Source of the DNA: Staphylococcus sp. NAM3COL9
GTDB lineage: Bacteria > Bacillota > Bacilli > Staphylococcales > Staphylococcaceae
DNA: 64,000 nt
Direction of reading: 5' to 3'
NCBI RefSeq assembly: GCF_001431205.1
Contig: NZ_LGPC01000016.1
Location: forward strand, 555,692-619,691
Every line of letters begins with the position of its first letter. The first letter of the stretch is position 1. The translations under genes were made by a program, and so were the position numbers. Shown one piece after another: positions 20,259-29,073 of this stretch. The notes beneath the pieces were generated by a model. The model was given only the letters and a program-made list of their open reading frames with translations, searched no databases and was not told the DNA's origin.

Positions 20259-20459
20259 TTATCCGCCTCCTACAAATTCTAATAGTTCTAAACGGTCTTC
20301 ATCCGTAACCTGTTGCTTTGAAAATTGTCCATGCTGAATTAATTGTTCATTATGTTCCACAATCATACGCGTTTCATCCAAATCAAGTTTTTGAATCACT
20401 TCTTGAATACTTAATGCCTTGTCAAAAGTAAAATTGTCACCATTTATAATGCACTTCAT
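20259..20459 (-). CDS. thiS: Thiamine sulfur-carrier protein
   Basis: Ubiquitin-fold carrier of 66 residues ending in FVGGG, the Gly-Gly tail that becomes the thiocarboxylate. A longer in-frame reading from 20477 overlaps thiO, but GAAAGGGG lies eight bases before the ATG at 20459, so that is the start ([10 protein letters not shown]). It sits between thiO and thiG. Confidence 0.94.
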   Translation of the reverse strand: MKCIINGDNFTFDKALSIQEVIQKLDLDETRMIVEHNEQLIQHGQFSKQQVTDEDRLELLEFVGGG

Positions 20460-21561
20460 TGGTCTTACCCCTTTCAATTATAAAATCTGTAAATTGTTCC
20501 GGTTTACGATTGTACTGAATCCAATTGCTCATCCATTTTCCTACGTAAGGTGATAATAAAATGCCATTGCGATAATGCCCTGAAATAATAAATAAATTTT
20601 TTTCTACTTCATCCATAATGGGTTTTTCACCTAAGGTGTAAGGTCTAACACCTGACCATTGACTAACTAATTTACCTTCTCTTAATTTAGGAATATGACT
20701 CGTAGCTTGTTGTAACAACCATTTTTTCCCTAATTGAGAGACGCCTACTGAATAATCATCAAAGTAACTTGTTGCTCCAATCAAATAACGATTTTTCATT
20801 TTTGGAACAACATAACAACCATTCGTAGTAAATAACGTTGTTTTTAAAGATAAATTTGGATGCTCTACAAGTAACACTTCACCTTTAACTCCTATAACAC
20901 TATTGCTTGGTATGTAGCGTTTCAATAACTTTCCACTCCAAGCTCCTCCAGCAACCACTACCTTTTTTGCAGTTAACACATCTGTATTGGTTACCACGCG
21001 ATAGCCAGGATTTAATGGTGTTATCTCACTAACTTCGGTATTGTAAATTCGATGAATGCCCCGTTGTTCTAACGATTTTAATAATGCTTTCGTGTATTTA
21101 TTGGCATTGATTTGGTTATCATTCGGTATATACATCGCGGATAAATTGTCTGATATTACGTTGCTATTAGTTCTTTTTTTCAATGACTTTGCAGGCAATA
21201 ATTCCACAGCTGGGTTGTATTGATGCAGAAATTTGTATTGCTTTTCAACACACGCATTATCATCCATATTGCTCGCTAATTTAATTAAACCACTATGCAG
21301 ATATTCAATATCTAGGCCTACTTCATCTAACAAACTATCCCTCAATGGCTCGAACATTTCTTGAGCTTGTCGCGCTATATGAAACAAAGGACTATCTTTA
21401 GTAAATTCATTTTGAGCGCCGAGCATCCCTCCAGCTTTAAATGAAGCATGTTTCCCTGGTATATCACGATCTATCACAGCAATTTTGATATCTGATTTAC
21501 TTAATTCTCTTGCAACTGACATGCCCATTACACCGGAGCCAATGATTATGACATCATACAT
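20437..21561 (-). CDS. thiO: Glycine oxidase
   Basis: FAD enzyme of 374 residues that oxidises glycine to the imine used for the thiazole ring. The N-terminal DVIIIGSGVMGMSVARELSK is the dinucleotide motif; KAGGMLGAQNE, VVVAGGAWSG and the C-terminal GHYRNGILLSP are characteristic of ThiO. Overlaps tenI by eight bases and reaches past the thiS start by 23 bases. Confidence 0.94.
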   Translation of the reverse strand: MYDVIIIGSGVMGMSVARELSKSDIKIAVIDRDIPGKHASFKAGGMLGAQNEFTKDSPLFHIARQAQEMFEPLRDSLLDEVGLDIEYLHSGLIKLASNMDDNACVEKQYKFLHQYNPAVELLPAKSLKKRTNSNVISDNLSAMYIPNDNQINANKYTKALLKSLEQRGIHRIYNTEVSEITPLNPGYRVVTNTDVLTAKKVVVAGGAWSGKLLKRYIPSNSVIGVKGEVLLVEHPNLSLKTTLFTTNGCYVVPKMKNRYLIGATSYFDDYSVGVSQLGKKWLLQQATSHIPKLREGKLVSQWSGVRPYTLGEKPIMDEVEKNLFIISGHYRNGILLSPYVGKWMSNWIQYNRKPEQFTDFIIERGKTNEVHYKW

Positions 21562-22147
21562 ACATCTTCCAAGCCTCCTTCAACTGTTTGATTTCATTTA
21601 TGTTTTGTTGCGCAAAAATAGATATCCCTGCAATACCTTTGAATCCATTAGGTAGATTTTTTAAAGTTTGTGTATTGATACCGCCTAACGCAATAATTGG
21701 GATGTTGAATTTTAACGCTTTATTTATTTCATTTTCTGTTCTTGGATGTTGATTAGGTTTAGAATTGGTCTTAAAAATATGGCCATATAAGACAAATGCT
21801 AACTCTAATACTTCCGCTTTCGCTATATGTTTTGTATCATGCGTAGACATACTAACTTGGATGTCAGGATGTTTATATTTAAAGTCCGCTATACGTTCAT
21901 CTTTTTCTTTAAAATGAATCGCACATAACTTGCATTGTGTTAATACAGTTAAATTGTCATGAATAATTATTTTACTTTTAGGAAAACCGGATTGACTAAG
22001 CAAATTAATCCAATCAATCAATTCAGGTGTCTCCATTGGTGTTCTAATGATCAAATAATCTATAAAGTGCTTTATATTAATATACTGCTTAATTTCTACT
22101 GATTTTAAGTACTTATACTGCGTAATTGCTATAAACAATGCTTTCAC
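21554..22147 (-). CDS. tenI: TenI-family thiazole tautomerase / thiamine phosphate synthase-like
   Basis: ThiE/TenI-fold protein of 197 residues, first in the thi operon. The C-terminal phosphate-binding IIALGGINTQTLKNLPNGFKGIAGIS is typical. Conserved ThiE diphosphate-binding residues are poorly kept, and position in the thiO-thiS-thiG-thiF operon fits TenI, which aromatises the thiazole carboxylate product. Confidence 0.87.
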   Translation of the reverse strand: MKALFIAITQYKYLKSVEIKQYINIKHFIDYLIIRTPMETPELIDWINLLSQSGFPKSKIIIHDNLTVLTQCKLCAIHFKEKDERIADFKYKHPDIQVSMSTHDTKHIAKAEVLELAFVLYGHIFKTNSKPNQHPRTENEINKALKFNIPIIALGGINTQTLKNLPNGFKGIAGISIFAQQNINEIKQLKEAWKMYV

Positions 22148-22158
22148 CCCAAATAAAA

Positions 22159-22190
22159 AACGTCATTTTTCTGGTAAGAAAAATGACGTT
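22159..22190 (-). terminator. Attenuator hairpin downstream of the TPP riboswitch
   Basis: AACGTCATTTTTCT pairs with AGAAAAATGACGTT around a four-base loop, followed on the minus strand by a T-run, between riboswitch and tenI. This layout indicates transcriptional termination when thiamine diphosphate is bound. Confidence 0.88.
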
Positions 22191-22215
22191 GGATTAACGA
22201 ATTCGCATGTTTATA

Positions 22216-22311
22216 ACGCCACTTTCCTACGCCAGTACAAACTGGATCAGGTTCAAGGAATTCCTAAGTTACTACTTCGGTCTCAGCCTTATGCAAGGCA
22301 CTTCCAGTGGT
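22216..22311 (-). promoter_or_regulatory. TPP riboswitch (THI element)
   Basis: On the minus strand the leader shows P1 strands CCACT and AGTGG, the CTGAGA loop, the GAACCTGATCC segment, and GCGTAGGAAAGTGG, the conserved order of THI elements. It senses thiamine diphosphate and controls the tenI-thiOSGF operon. Confidence 0.95.
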
Positions 22312-22469
22312 TATTTAAGCTATTTAATTTTTTTATAATAATTATTAAATATGTGTTAAAGAATTATTACATACAACTTAACCTATTCCATTGATTATTT
22401 CAAGTGGTATTATAATTTAAGTTGATTTCTAAGTGATAAAGTAGATACTATTACTAATTTTTAAATAAT

Positions 22470-23978
22470 TCAACTCGTAACTATTTTTTTACTTTTAGTT
22501 ATTTCTAGCAAGCCAGCTGTAAGATATTGAGTTTGTTGATACACACTTTGATATAAATCAAAATATTGCATATATTGTTTATGTTGCTCACTATCTGGTT
22601 TAAAAGATTTTTCATAACGTATAAATTGCTTTGTAGCCGCTTCGATACTTTCATACCATCCTAGACCATATACAGCCAAGATTGCCGCTCCCATACAAGG
22701 TCCTTCTTCATACTTCAATTTATTAATTTCAGCATTAAATATATCCGCTTGTAATTGCAACCAAAAATCGCTTTTTGCACCGCCACCGATAGATACGATA
22801 TGTTGAATATCTTTACCACAATCGCGTAAGTACTTTATCGACTCAAATAAAGAAAAGGTTATACCTTCAATAACTGCCCGTGCCATGTCTTTACTACTAT
22901 GTAAGGAACTTAAACCTATAAGACTTCCTCTAATGTTGGAATCCCCATGTGGCGTACGTTCTCCCGATAAATATGGAGTGAATAATAATCCATTACTACC
23001 CACCTGTGATTGGCTCGCCATAGTAATGATTTCATCATAGCTTAAATGTCCTAATATATTTCGACGTAACCACTGCAAACTGTCTCCCGCAGCAAGTGTC
23101 ACCCCCATAACATAAGACATATCTTCTAAAGCATGATTAAAGTAATGCATATTTCGGCGATAATCCGTATGTTTTTTACTTTCACATGATAAAATCACGC
23201 CTGAAGTGCCAATGCTGCAGAGTGTTTCATTCGTTTTAATCATTCCCGCACCAAGCGCTCCACATGCATTATCGCCACCACCAGCAAAAACAGCCACTTG
23301 CGCATTTAGTCCTAGTTCTTTTGCTATCTTTTTGTCCATATAACCTACTAATTTATGTGAAGCTACAAGTTCAGGAAAAATATTATGAACACCAAATTGT
23401 TTGCCAATATTTTCATCCCAAGCTTTCTGTTTATGATCAAATAATAATGTACTCGAGGCATCTGAATATTCCATATTTAACTTGCCAGTCAACTTGAATC
23501 GAACATAATCTTTAGGTAATAAAAATACTTTAGTATTGCGCCAATGTTCAGGTTCATTTTCTTTTATCCACAATAACTTCGTAAGTGTAAAACCTTCTAA
23601 GACAGGATTATCTAATACATAATCACCTAACTTTTCTTTAATAACTTCACATTGAGGTGTAGTCCTTGTATCGTTCCAAAGAATTGCATTTCGTAGTGGC
23701 TCGTCATTATCGTCCAATATCACCAAACTATGCATTTGTCCTGAAAGTGATAGTCCGCTAATATGCATATGCTTAACTTCATCTGTCACCATTAATCGCT
23801 TAATACATATTTTAGTTGCTTCAAACCACGCTTCTGGATGTTGTTCATTAAACCCATTTTGTTGTTGTATGATGTCTAGAGATTCGCTTGCACTCTTTAA
23901 AACTTTACCATGTCTATTTACTGCTATTACTTTAACGGAGCTTGTTCCAATATCGATACCCAACACTGCATCAGTCAA
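22470..23978 (-). CDS. FGGY carbohydrate kinase, xylulokinase-like paralogue
   Basis: Sugar kinase of 502 residues. Opens VLGIDIGTSSVKVIAVN (phosphate 1 motif); SLSGQMHSLVILDD, ILWNDTRT and GGGDNACGALGAG match xylulokinases, and SIGGGAKSDFWLQLQADI is the FGGY C-terminal signature. It closely parallels the xylB in the xylose operon at 31918 but stands alone, 8 kb away, with no cre found in front. It could act on xylulose, gluconate or a related ketose. Confidence 0.87.
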   Translation of the reverse strand: MTDAVLGIDIGTSSVKVIAVNRHGKVLKSASESLDIIQQQNGFNEQHPEAWFEATKICIKRLMVTDEVKHMHISGLSLSGQMHSLVILDDNDEPLRNAILWNDTRTTPQCEVIKEKLGDYVLDNPVLEGFTLTKLLWIKENEPEHWRNTKVFLLPKDYVRFKLTGKLNMEYSDASSTLLFDHKQKAWDENIGKQFGVHNIFPELVASHKLVGYMDKKIAKELGLNAQVAVFAGGGDNACGALGAGMIKTNETLCSIGTSGVILSCESKKHTDYRRNMHYFNHALEDMSYVMGVTLAAGDSLQWLRRNILGHLSYDEIITMASQSQVGSNGLLFTPYLSGERTPHGDSNIRGSLIGLSSLHSSKDMARAVIEGITFSLFESIKYLRDCGKDIQHIVSIGGGAKSDFWLQLQADIFNAEINKLKYEEGPCMGAAILAVYGLGWYESIEAATKQFIRYEKSFKPDSEQHKQYMQYFDLYQSVYQQTQYLTAGLLEITKSKKIVTS

Positions 23979-24082
23979 TTTAATCGGTCCTTTATAAATA
24001 GATTTTAAATTTTCATTTCGTAATATGTCATATAAGACCTATTTATAACACGTCCGATAAAAAAATCAAAATTCTAAAAAAA

Positions 24083-24140
24083 GAGTGGGACAGAAATCAA
24101 AATTTGATTTCGTATTCCCGCTCCTACAAAATTGGCTAGA
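24083..24140. repeat. Dispersed GACAGAAATCAAA intergenic repeat, copy 1
   Basis: GAGTGGGACAGAAATCAAA is followed by its own inverted arm TTTGATTTC and a CCCGCTC arm, so the element folds. The same unit, with a few changes, recurs at 26480-26535. It lies between the FGGY kinase and the AEC transporter. Confidence 0.75.
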
Positions 24141-24143
24141 TAT

Positions 24144-25067
24144 TTAAAATAGAATTCTAGAGAAATAGATGACAATTACTACTGTTACTGCACTTAGTAG
24201 CGTTGATAAGAAGACCAGTTGTGCAGCAAGTTCTGGGTGGTTATCATATTCTTGCGCAATAACTGAACTATTTACAGATGTTGGCATAGCAGAAGCAATA
24301 AATAACGTTTGCGCAATCACGCCTTCTAAACCAAGTAATTTAATAATGACTAAAGCAATGAGTGGGCCAATAACTAATCTCACAAATATATAAATATAAG
24401 AAATTGACCATTTAAAGCTAAATTTAATGTTCGCAATTTGAGCACCTAGCAATAATAATGCAATAGCAATCATTGCATCCGCTACGTAATTTGCTGGTGT
24501 CCAAATAAATTCTGGAATTGGCACATTGTTATAATTTAAAATAATAGCTAATACCAAAGCATATAAAACTGGCATTTTAAAATATCCAAGTAGCGCCTTT
24601 AATTTTCCTATTTGCAGTGACTGAATCGCAAAAATACCATAGGAAAAAGTGAATATATTTTGTAAGGACAACACAATTACTTGTACGGACATCGCTAGTG
24701 GATCACCTTTGAATACTAAATCATTAACTGGAACGCCATAATTACCTGAATTGAAAAACAGAATACTATTCGTCAGCGTTGTAGCTTCTCCTTTATCTGT
24801 TTTACGAATAGTAGACAACAGTTTACCAATTATATATAGAACGATCATATACAACACAAAGAAAATAACTATGTAAAATAAAAGTTTTACAGCAAAGTCT
24901 GTTTTATAAAACTTCACAAATATAAACCCTGGAACAAACACATATATATTTAATTTGGCTAGTGTTTTTAAATCTAATGTAAATTTCTTTTGTAAAACAA
25001 ATCCTAAAAAAATCATGATAAAAATAGGTAAAAGTACAGTTTTTAAGATGTACAACATTTCACTCAT
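24144..25067 (-). CDS. AEC-family transporter (malate/auxin carrier type)
   Basis: Membrane carrier of 307 residues with about ten helices in two five-helix repeats. NIYVFVPGFIFVKFYKT and FFNSGNYGVPVNDLVFKGDP in the first half and ASAMPTSVNSSVIAQEY in the second are family motifs. AAGGGGGC lies before ATG at 25067 (MSEMLYI), preferred over the longer reading. Possible substrate: malate or another dicarboxylate; not determinable here. Confidence 0.86.
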   Translation of the reverse strand: MSEMLYILKTVLLPIFIMIFLGFVLQKKFTLDLKTLAKLNIYVFVPGFIFVKFYKTDFAVKLLFYIVIFFVLYMIVLYIIGKLLSTIRKTDKGEATTLTNSILFFNSGNYGVPVNDLVFKGDPLAMSVQVIVLSLQNIFTFSYGIFAIQSLQIGKLKALLGYFKMPVLYALVLAIILNYNNVPIPEFIWTPANYVADAMIAIALLLLGAQIANIKFSFKWSISYIYIFVRLVIGPLIALVIIKLLGLEGVIAQTLFIASAMPTSVNSSVIAQEYDNHPELAAQLVFLSTLLSAVTVVIVIYFSRILF

Positions 25068-25503
25068 TATATGCCCCCTTTTGTTCAAAATCATATATGA
25101 ATTAGACTTATATAAATTAATTATTATAGTTTATGATAGCAGAATATTAATCGATTTACTGTTTGTCTGACTAATAAAATATTTTTCATCTTTACCTTTA
25201 CGTAAAAAAACAAAACAACAGATTGTTTCACGTTAAACAATCCGTTGTTTTATAAACCTTTTATGTATGGAAATTCATTTTCAAGGTTCTGAGACCCAAT
25301 CTCTTTTAAATTAAGCACCTAGAAATATGAATACCAAAACATTATAATTTCCATATACCACATCAAAAATTAGACTTCCACCAGTCTTCCTTCACTCAGA
25401 GGTGAGCCTAACCTTCGACTAAAATGCTAATTTCATGCGGAAAGCAGTTCTATTTTGTAATTAAGCATTCTAAAATTAGTGTTTCTTTCAAATACTTAAT
25501 ATT
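25068..25503. other. Non-coding stretch between AEC transporter and a small-protein gene
   Basis: About 430 bases. It holds the AEC ribosome site and promoter region at its left end, one strong hairpin (25212-25251), and a roughly 250-base segment that would be the 3' untranslated part of the minus-strand small-protein transcript. No convincing gene was found in either strand. Confidence 0.5.
25212..25251 (-). terminator. Terminator downstream of the 31-residue protein gene
   Basis: Seventeen-base arms (25212-25228, 25235-25251) with one mismatch; a long T-run follows on the minus strand, so it ends transcripts coming from the small gene at 25599. Confidence 0.85.
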
Positions 25504-25599
25504 TTATTTTTTTCGATTTCTTTTTTTCTCTTCTAACACTGACATCACTATAAATCCAACTACCAAAATAGGTAATAGCATTCCAATTACCATCATCAT
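25504..25599 (-). CDS. Small hydrophobic membrane protein, 31 residues
   Basis: ATG at 25599, preceded by GGGGTG six bases upstream, opens a 31-codon frame. Residues 4-22 (VIGMLLPILVVGFIVMSVL) form one transmembrane helix and the tail EEKKRNRKK is charged and basic. No family recognised; the layout resembles small stress or regulatory membrane peptides. A terminator about 250 bases downstream closes the likely transcript. Confidence 0.6.
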   Translation of the reverse strand: MMMVIGMLLPILVVGFIVMSVLEEKKRNRKK

Positions 25600-25738
25600 A
25601 TTTTTCACCCCATTTTAATATCAGAAATAGCCCTGATAACAATTAATTTAATAGAATGCTCTTTAATAAAATATAACATATTTTTTGCGATTTTATTAAT
25701 ACAAAATCGATTATAAAAGGTCTATTGTATTTGTAATT

Positions 25739-25781
25739 TAAAAAACCAGATTCCCAATCATTTGGAAACCTAGTTTTTTAA
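25739..25781 (-). terminator. Imperfect terminator after the DUF4064 gene
   Basis: AAAAAACCAG-type arm pairs with a CTAGTTTTTT arm around an inner TTCCCAA/TTTGGAA match; runs of A and T flank it. Confidence 0.7.
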
Positions 25782-25795
25782 ATTATCGAAATTAA

Positions 25796-26350
25796 TTAAT
25801 ATTTATATGGATCATTATGATCTTGTTTTGTTTTTCCATCTAAATCATCAAAGTCTTTTAAATCTTGATCTTGATTATCGTTAGCTTTTTCATATGACGC
25901 ATTCACTGCGTCTTGTTCATTGTCACTATGCATTTCATCTTCACCATGAATCGGTTGCTTTGGTTTTCTCACTAATAACATGACACCTGCAACAATCCAT
26001 AATACGGCATTTATCCAGTTGCCTAAGAATGAAATGACACCTACTAGAATCAGTATGATTCCTGCTGCTTTAGCTTTTTTATTTATTAAAATAGCTCCAA
26101 TGATTGCAATGATTAAAATGACTATAGATAAAACCAAGCCTGCTGTTAATAAACTGCTCAACATACCGAAGATATTCGTACCATCTTTATATGAGAAGCT
26201 TGGATCATCTGCCATCATTTGTTGAATGACTGTTTCTTTTACCTCATTGTTACCTATCATTGGTATGAAAACTGCGATAAGTACTACACCAATTAGTTGT
26301 AATGCAATACCTATCCATGTGAGTACGCGTTCAGTTGTTCTTTTTATCAT
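25796..26350 (-). CDS. DUF4064-type membrane protein
   Basis: Protein of 184 residues with four hydrophobic helices (about 8-30, 60-82, 85-105, 108-128) and an acidic, polar C-terminal tail rich in Asp, Gln and Asn (EDEMHSDNEQDAVN). The arrangement fits the DUF4064 family, function unknown. AGGAGG nine bases before ATG at 26350 decides the start over the longer reading from 26386. Confidence 0.75.
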   Translation of the reverse strand: MIKRTTERVLTWIGIALQLIGVVLIAVFIPMIGNNEVKETVIQQMMADDPSFSYKDGTNIFGMLSSLLTAGLVLSIVILIIAIIGAILINKKAKAAGIILILVGVISFLGNWINAVLWIVAGVMLLVRKPKQPIHGEDEMHSDNEQDAVNASYEKANDNQDQDLKDFDDLDGKTKQDHNDPYKY

Positions 26351-26479
26351 AATCTTGCGCCTCCTATTTCTATTTATTCGCTTCAATTACAATCTTAATT
26401 ATACTAATAGTTAATATTTAAGTCTATTCATTATAAACAAAATATGTTTCGAAATAATAAATATTGCAATAACAAAAAG

Positions 26480-26535
26480 GAGCGTGACAGAAATCAAATT
26501 TGATTTCGTATTCTCGCCCCACAAGGATAACTAGA
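26480..26535. repeat. Dispersed GACAGAAATCAAA intergenic repeat, copy 2
   Basis: Same order as 24083-24140: GAGCGTGACAGAAATCAAA, then TTTGATTTCGTATTC, then a C-rich arm and ACTAGA. It lies next to the terminator of the marR gene. Confidence 0.75.
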
Positions 26536-26557
26536 AAAAGGAATAATATCTATTGAA

Positions 26558-26594
26558 AAACAAACCAAATGCTATAAAAGCATTTGGTTTGTTT
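26558..26594 (-). terminator. Terminator after the marR gene
   Basis: AAACAAACCAAATGCT (26558-26573) pairs exactly with AGCATTTGGTTTGTTT (26579-26594) around a five-base loop. Confidence 0.9.
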
Positions 26595-26629
26595 ATGTTC
26601 TATAGTTCCTCGTTGTATATGAGCTTTTG

Positions 26630-27091
26630 TCAGTTTTTATGTGCTTTAAATGCGTCATTAAGTCGTGCCAACTGTTCCACAAACTCATGTATTTCATCTG
26701 TTGTGAATTTGTCACCTATACGTTCTTTAACTGCTTCAATCATAACTGAATTTGCCTTTTTTAAAAAAGTTTCTCCTTCTGTACTGAGTTTAACTAATTT
26801 AATACGTTTATTATCTGTATAGGCTCTTTCAACGTAGCCCATTTCTTGTAATTTAACGATACGTTTAGACGCTGCTGTTTTAAATATATTTTGCAACATT
26901 GCAAGTTCATTAATCGTCACTTTACCTTCAGTTTGTATTATTCTCATTGCTTCAATTTGTTCTCTTGATAAAAAATTACCTAAACCTGTTTCCTTTATCA
27001 TTTCTACAATTTCTTTATTTAAATGCAACATAACAAACTGAAATTTGGTGATGGCTTCTTCTATCGTTTGATTTATGTTTTCATTTTCCAC
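26630..27091 (-). CDS. MarR-family transcriptional regulator
   Basis: Winged-helix repressor of 153 residues. The core TINELAMLQNIFKTAASKRIVKLQEMGYVERAYTDNKRIKLVKLS is the MarR recognition helix plus wing. AGGGGTGA overlaps the outer GTG at 27100, so GTG at 27091 is the likelier start. It follows the YhgE/Pip gene by under 30 bases in one operon and presumably binds the GTACAC palindromes upstream of that gene. Confidence 0.87.
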   Translation of the reverse strand: MENENINQTIEEAITKFQFVMLHLNKEIVEMIKETGLGNFLSREQIEAMRIIQTEGKVTINELAMLQNIFKTAASKRIVKLQEMGYVERAYTDNKRIKLVKLSTEGETFLKKANSVMIEAVKERIGDKFTTDEIHEFVEQLARLNDAFKAHKN

Positions 27092-27118
27092 ACTTTTCAC
27101 CCCTATATTGCTTTAACT

Positions 27119-28552
27119 TTACTTAAATTCCACTGAAAACGGAACTTTTTCTCTCTTGTTAAACCATAATAGCACTAAGAATTGTAATAATATCATTCCA
27201 ATAATAATAGCACTTAATAGTATTACAATGAAACTAAAGCTAAAGTGTCCAGCATTGGTAAAGATTGCTTCTCTATATCCTTGAATTGCATAAGACATTG
27301 GAGAAAATGGATGGATCCATCTAAAGAAGCTTGCTGAAAGTTCAATTGGGAACATACCTTCACTTGAACTCAATTGTAATATGAGTAATAGCATGGATAA
27401 GAATAGTCCAATTCTATCTAGGAATAACGCTAAGAATGACGTAATCATTATTGCAGCAATAGCCCATAAGAAGCTCACTAATAAGAACTGACCTACATTG
27501 TCAATTGACATATTGAAAGCAAATATAACCCAGCTACTCATAAACAATGCTGATAAACTACCTTGTAGAAGATAAAGTAATAGCTTACCAAACGCTTGTT
27601 TAGTTGATGAAACACCTTTGTTTAATGTTTTTCTCAATGGATAAATTGCACTAAATGAAACTGCTCCAACAAATAAACTTACACTCGCCATATAAGGTAC
27701 AATTGTTTCGCCATAATTGCCAGCCTCAGTAGGATTATTTTCATTTATTTTCGTTACATTGTTTAATGCTTTTTCATTGTCATCTTCAAGTGAAACATCT
27801 TGCTGACTCGTGATTGCTTCATCTAACTTAGCTTGTAATTGATCATTATTTTCCTGTAATTGATTTAAACCATCAGTAACTTGGTCATTACCTGATAATA
27901 ATTTCTGTGCAGGTTGCCCTGCTGCTGGGACTAATTGTTTTAAGCCATCACTAACTTGCTGATTACCATCAATTAATTGTGACTCTGCATTAGACATTTC
28001 GCCTAGTGCGTCAGATGTATCTTGATAACCATCTTGTGATTTTTTAGTACTCGCAAATATTTCATTCAAGTAATTCTCACGAATGTCATCTTTAATTGTG
28101 TCTGTTACTGTATCAATTGCTTTCTGAGCAGTTTGACTACCTGTGTAACTTGATCCCGGATTAACTTGCGTTTCTAAATTAATTTTTTTCGGATTTTCAT
28201 CTAATAATGTCGTTGCATTCTCAGATGCATCTTTAGGTACGATAATTGTTCCAACACTATTGCCTTTTTTCAATTCATGTGCCGCTTTTTTTTCGGAAAC
28301 TGCTTGGAATTTAAAATCCTCATTATCTTTTAATTCATCTACTAAATCATCACCAATTGTTATTTTTTCACCATTTAATTTGGCTGACTCGTCTTGATTT
28401 ACAATAGATATTTCCAATTGATCTGTCTTATCATAAGGGTCCCAAATTGATCCTACAAATAGTGCAACATAAAGTAGAGGGATAAGCGCTATGGCGATAA
28501 GAGATACAATCAACATTTTATTTCTGAATATAAATTTAAATTCATTAAACAT
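27119..28552 (-). CDS. YhgE/Pip-type ABC-2 membrane protein
   Basis: Protein of 477 residues: one N-terminal helix (about 12-33), a long extracytoplasmic domain to about 285, then five or six helices. The domain contains the LxxGxxQxxxGLxQL repeat motifs (DGNQQVSDGLKQL, SGNDQVTDGLNQL) of the Pip phage-receptor/EsaA-like family, and the helices resemble ABC-2 permeases. Co-transcribed with marR. Members take part in export or lipid-linked transport; substrate unknown. Confidence 0.87.
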   Translation of the reverse strand: MFNEFKFIFRNKMLIVSLIAIALIPLLYVALFVGSIWDPYDKTDQLEISIVNQDESAKLNGEKITIGDDLVDELKDNEDFKFQAVSEKKAAHELKKGNSVGTIIVPKDASENATTLLDENPKKINLETQVNPGSSYTGSQTAQKAIDTVTDTIKDDIRENYLNEIFASTKKSQDGYQDTSDALGEMSNAESQLIDGNQQVSDGLKQLVPAAGQPAQKLLSGNDQVTDGLNQLQENNDQLQAKLDEAITSQQDVSLEDDNEKALNNVTKINENNPTEAGNYGETIVPYMASVSLFVGAVSFSAIYPLRKTLNKGVSSTKQAFGKLLLYLLQGSLSALFMSSWVIFAFNMSIDNVGQFLLVSFLWAIAAIMITSFLALFLDRIGLFLSMLLLILQLSSSEGMFPIELSASFFRWIHPFSPMSYAIQGYREAIFTNAGHFSFSFIVILLSAIIIGMILLQFLVLLWFNKREKVPFSVEFK

Positions 28553-28581
28553 TTACTATCTACCTTTCTTTTTTAAAAAAT

Positions 28582-28596
28582 GTACACCCCGTGTAC
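28582..28596. promoter_or_regulatory. GTACAC operator, promoter-distal copy
   Basis: GTACACCCCGTGTAC is a perfect 6-3-6 inverted repeat about 30 bases upstream of the YhgE/Pip start codon. Probable MarR site. Confidence 0.65.
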
Positions 28597-28703
28597 TATT
28601 AACTTGAAAATAATTCCAAACGCTGTAAACATTGCGTTATGGAGAGTATCAATCTTTGAATTCATCCATTTTTTAAATATATGGGTTGCTTTTTATTCGT
28701 ACA

Positions 28704-28755
28704 GTACACCCCATGTACATTTTTATATAATACGCTCTTGAAAATAACTTGTCAA
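28704..28755 (-). promoter_or_regulatory. YhgE-marR promoter with overlapping operator
   Basis: On the minus strand TTGACA (28755-28750), a 17-base spacer and TATTAT (28732-28727) make a strong sigma-A promoter. GTACACCCCATGTAC (28704-28718) covers the expected start point, so binding there would block initiation. Confidence 0.75.
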
Positions 28756-28889
28756 TCATAAAATTCATCTTCTAAAAATGCTATTTTTGTTTATCTTCCT
28801 ATATTACACATTTTTAATATATTTAAAATATCATGATTTAATATCATATAGCATACATAAAATGTTCATAAATTTATATTTTTATTATA

Positions 28890-28918
28890 TTGACCAATTT
28901 ATGAAAACCCATTATATT
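28890..28918 (+). promoter_or_regulatory. Promoter of a miniature transcription unit
   Basis: TTGACC (28890-28895), 17-base spacer, TATATT (28913-28918), followed by GGAGG (28937-28941) and ATG (28950). Confidence 0.55.
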
Positions 28919-28949
28919 AATATAAAATAATAGCATGGAGGTTTTGCAT

Positions 28950-29053
28950 ATGAAATCTTTACTAAACTCACAATTATTATTTTAATTACACTCGTATCCT
29001 CCATTGTATGTTATCTCTCAGGTTTAAAAATGTTTAAACGCTTAGAATATTAA
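28950..29053 (+). pseudogene. Frameshifted small membrane-peptide gene
   Basis: ATG at 28950, eight bases after GGAGG, gives MKSLLNSQLLF and a stop. Shifting one base in the TCTTTA run (28956-28961) opens FTKLTIIILITLVSSIVCYL and on to LEY at 29053, one hydrophobic helix plus a short basic tail. Restored, it would be about 34 residues beginning MKSFTKL. Promoter and terminator are both present. Family unknown; a type I toxin or a regulatory membrane peptide are possible. Confidence 0.5.
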
Positions 29054-29073
29054 CTTAAAACATTACAATTTAT

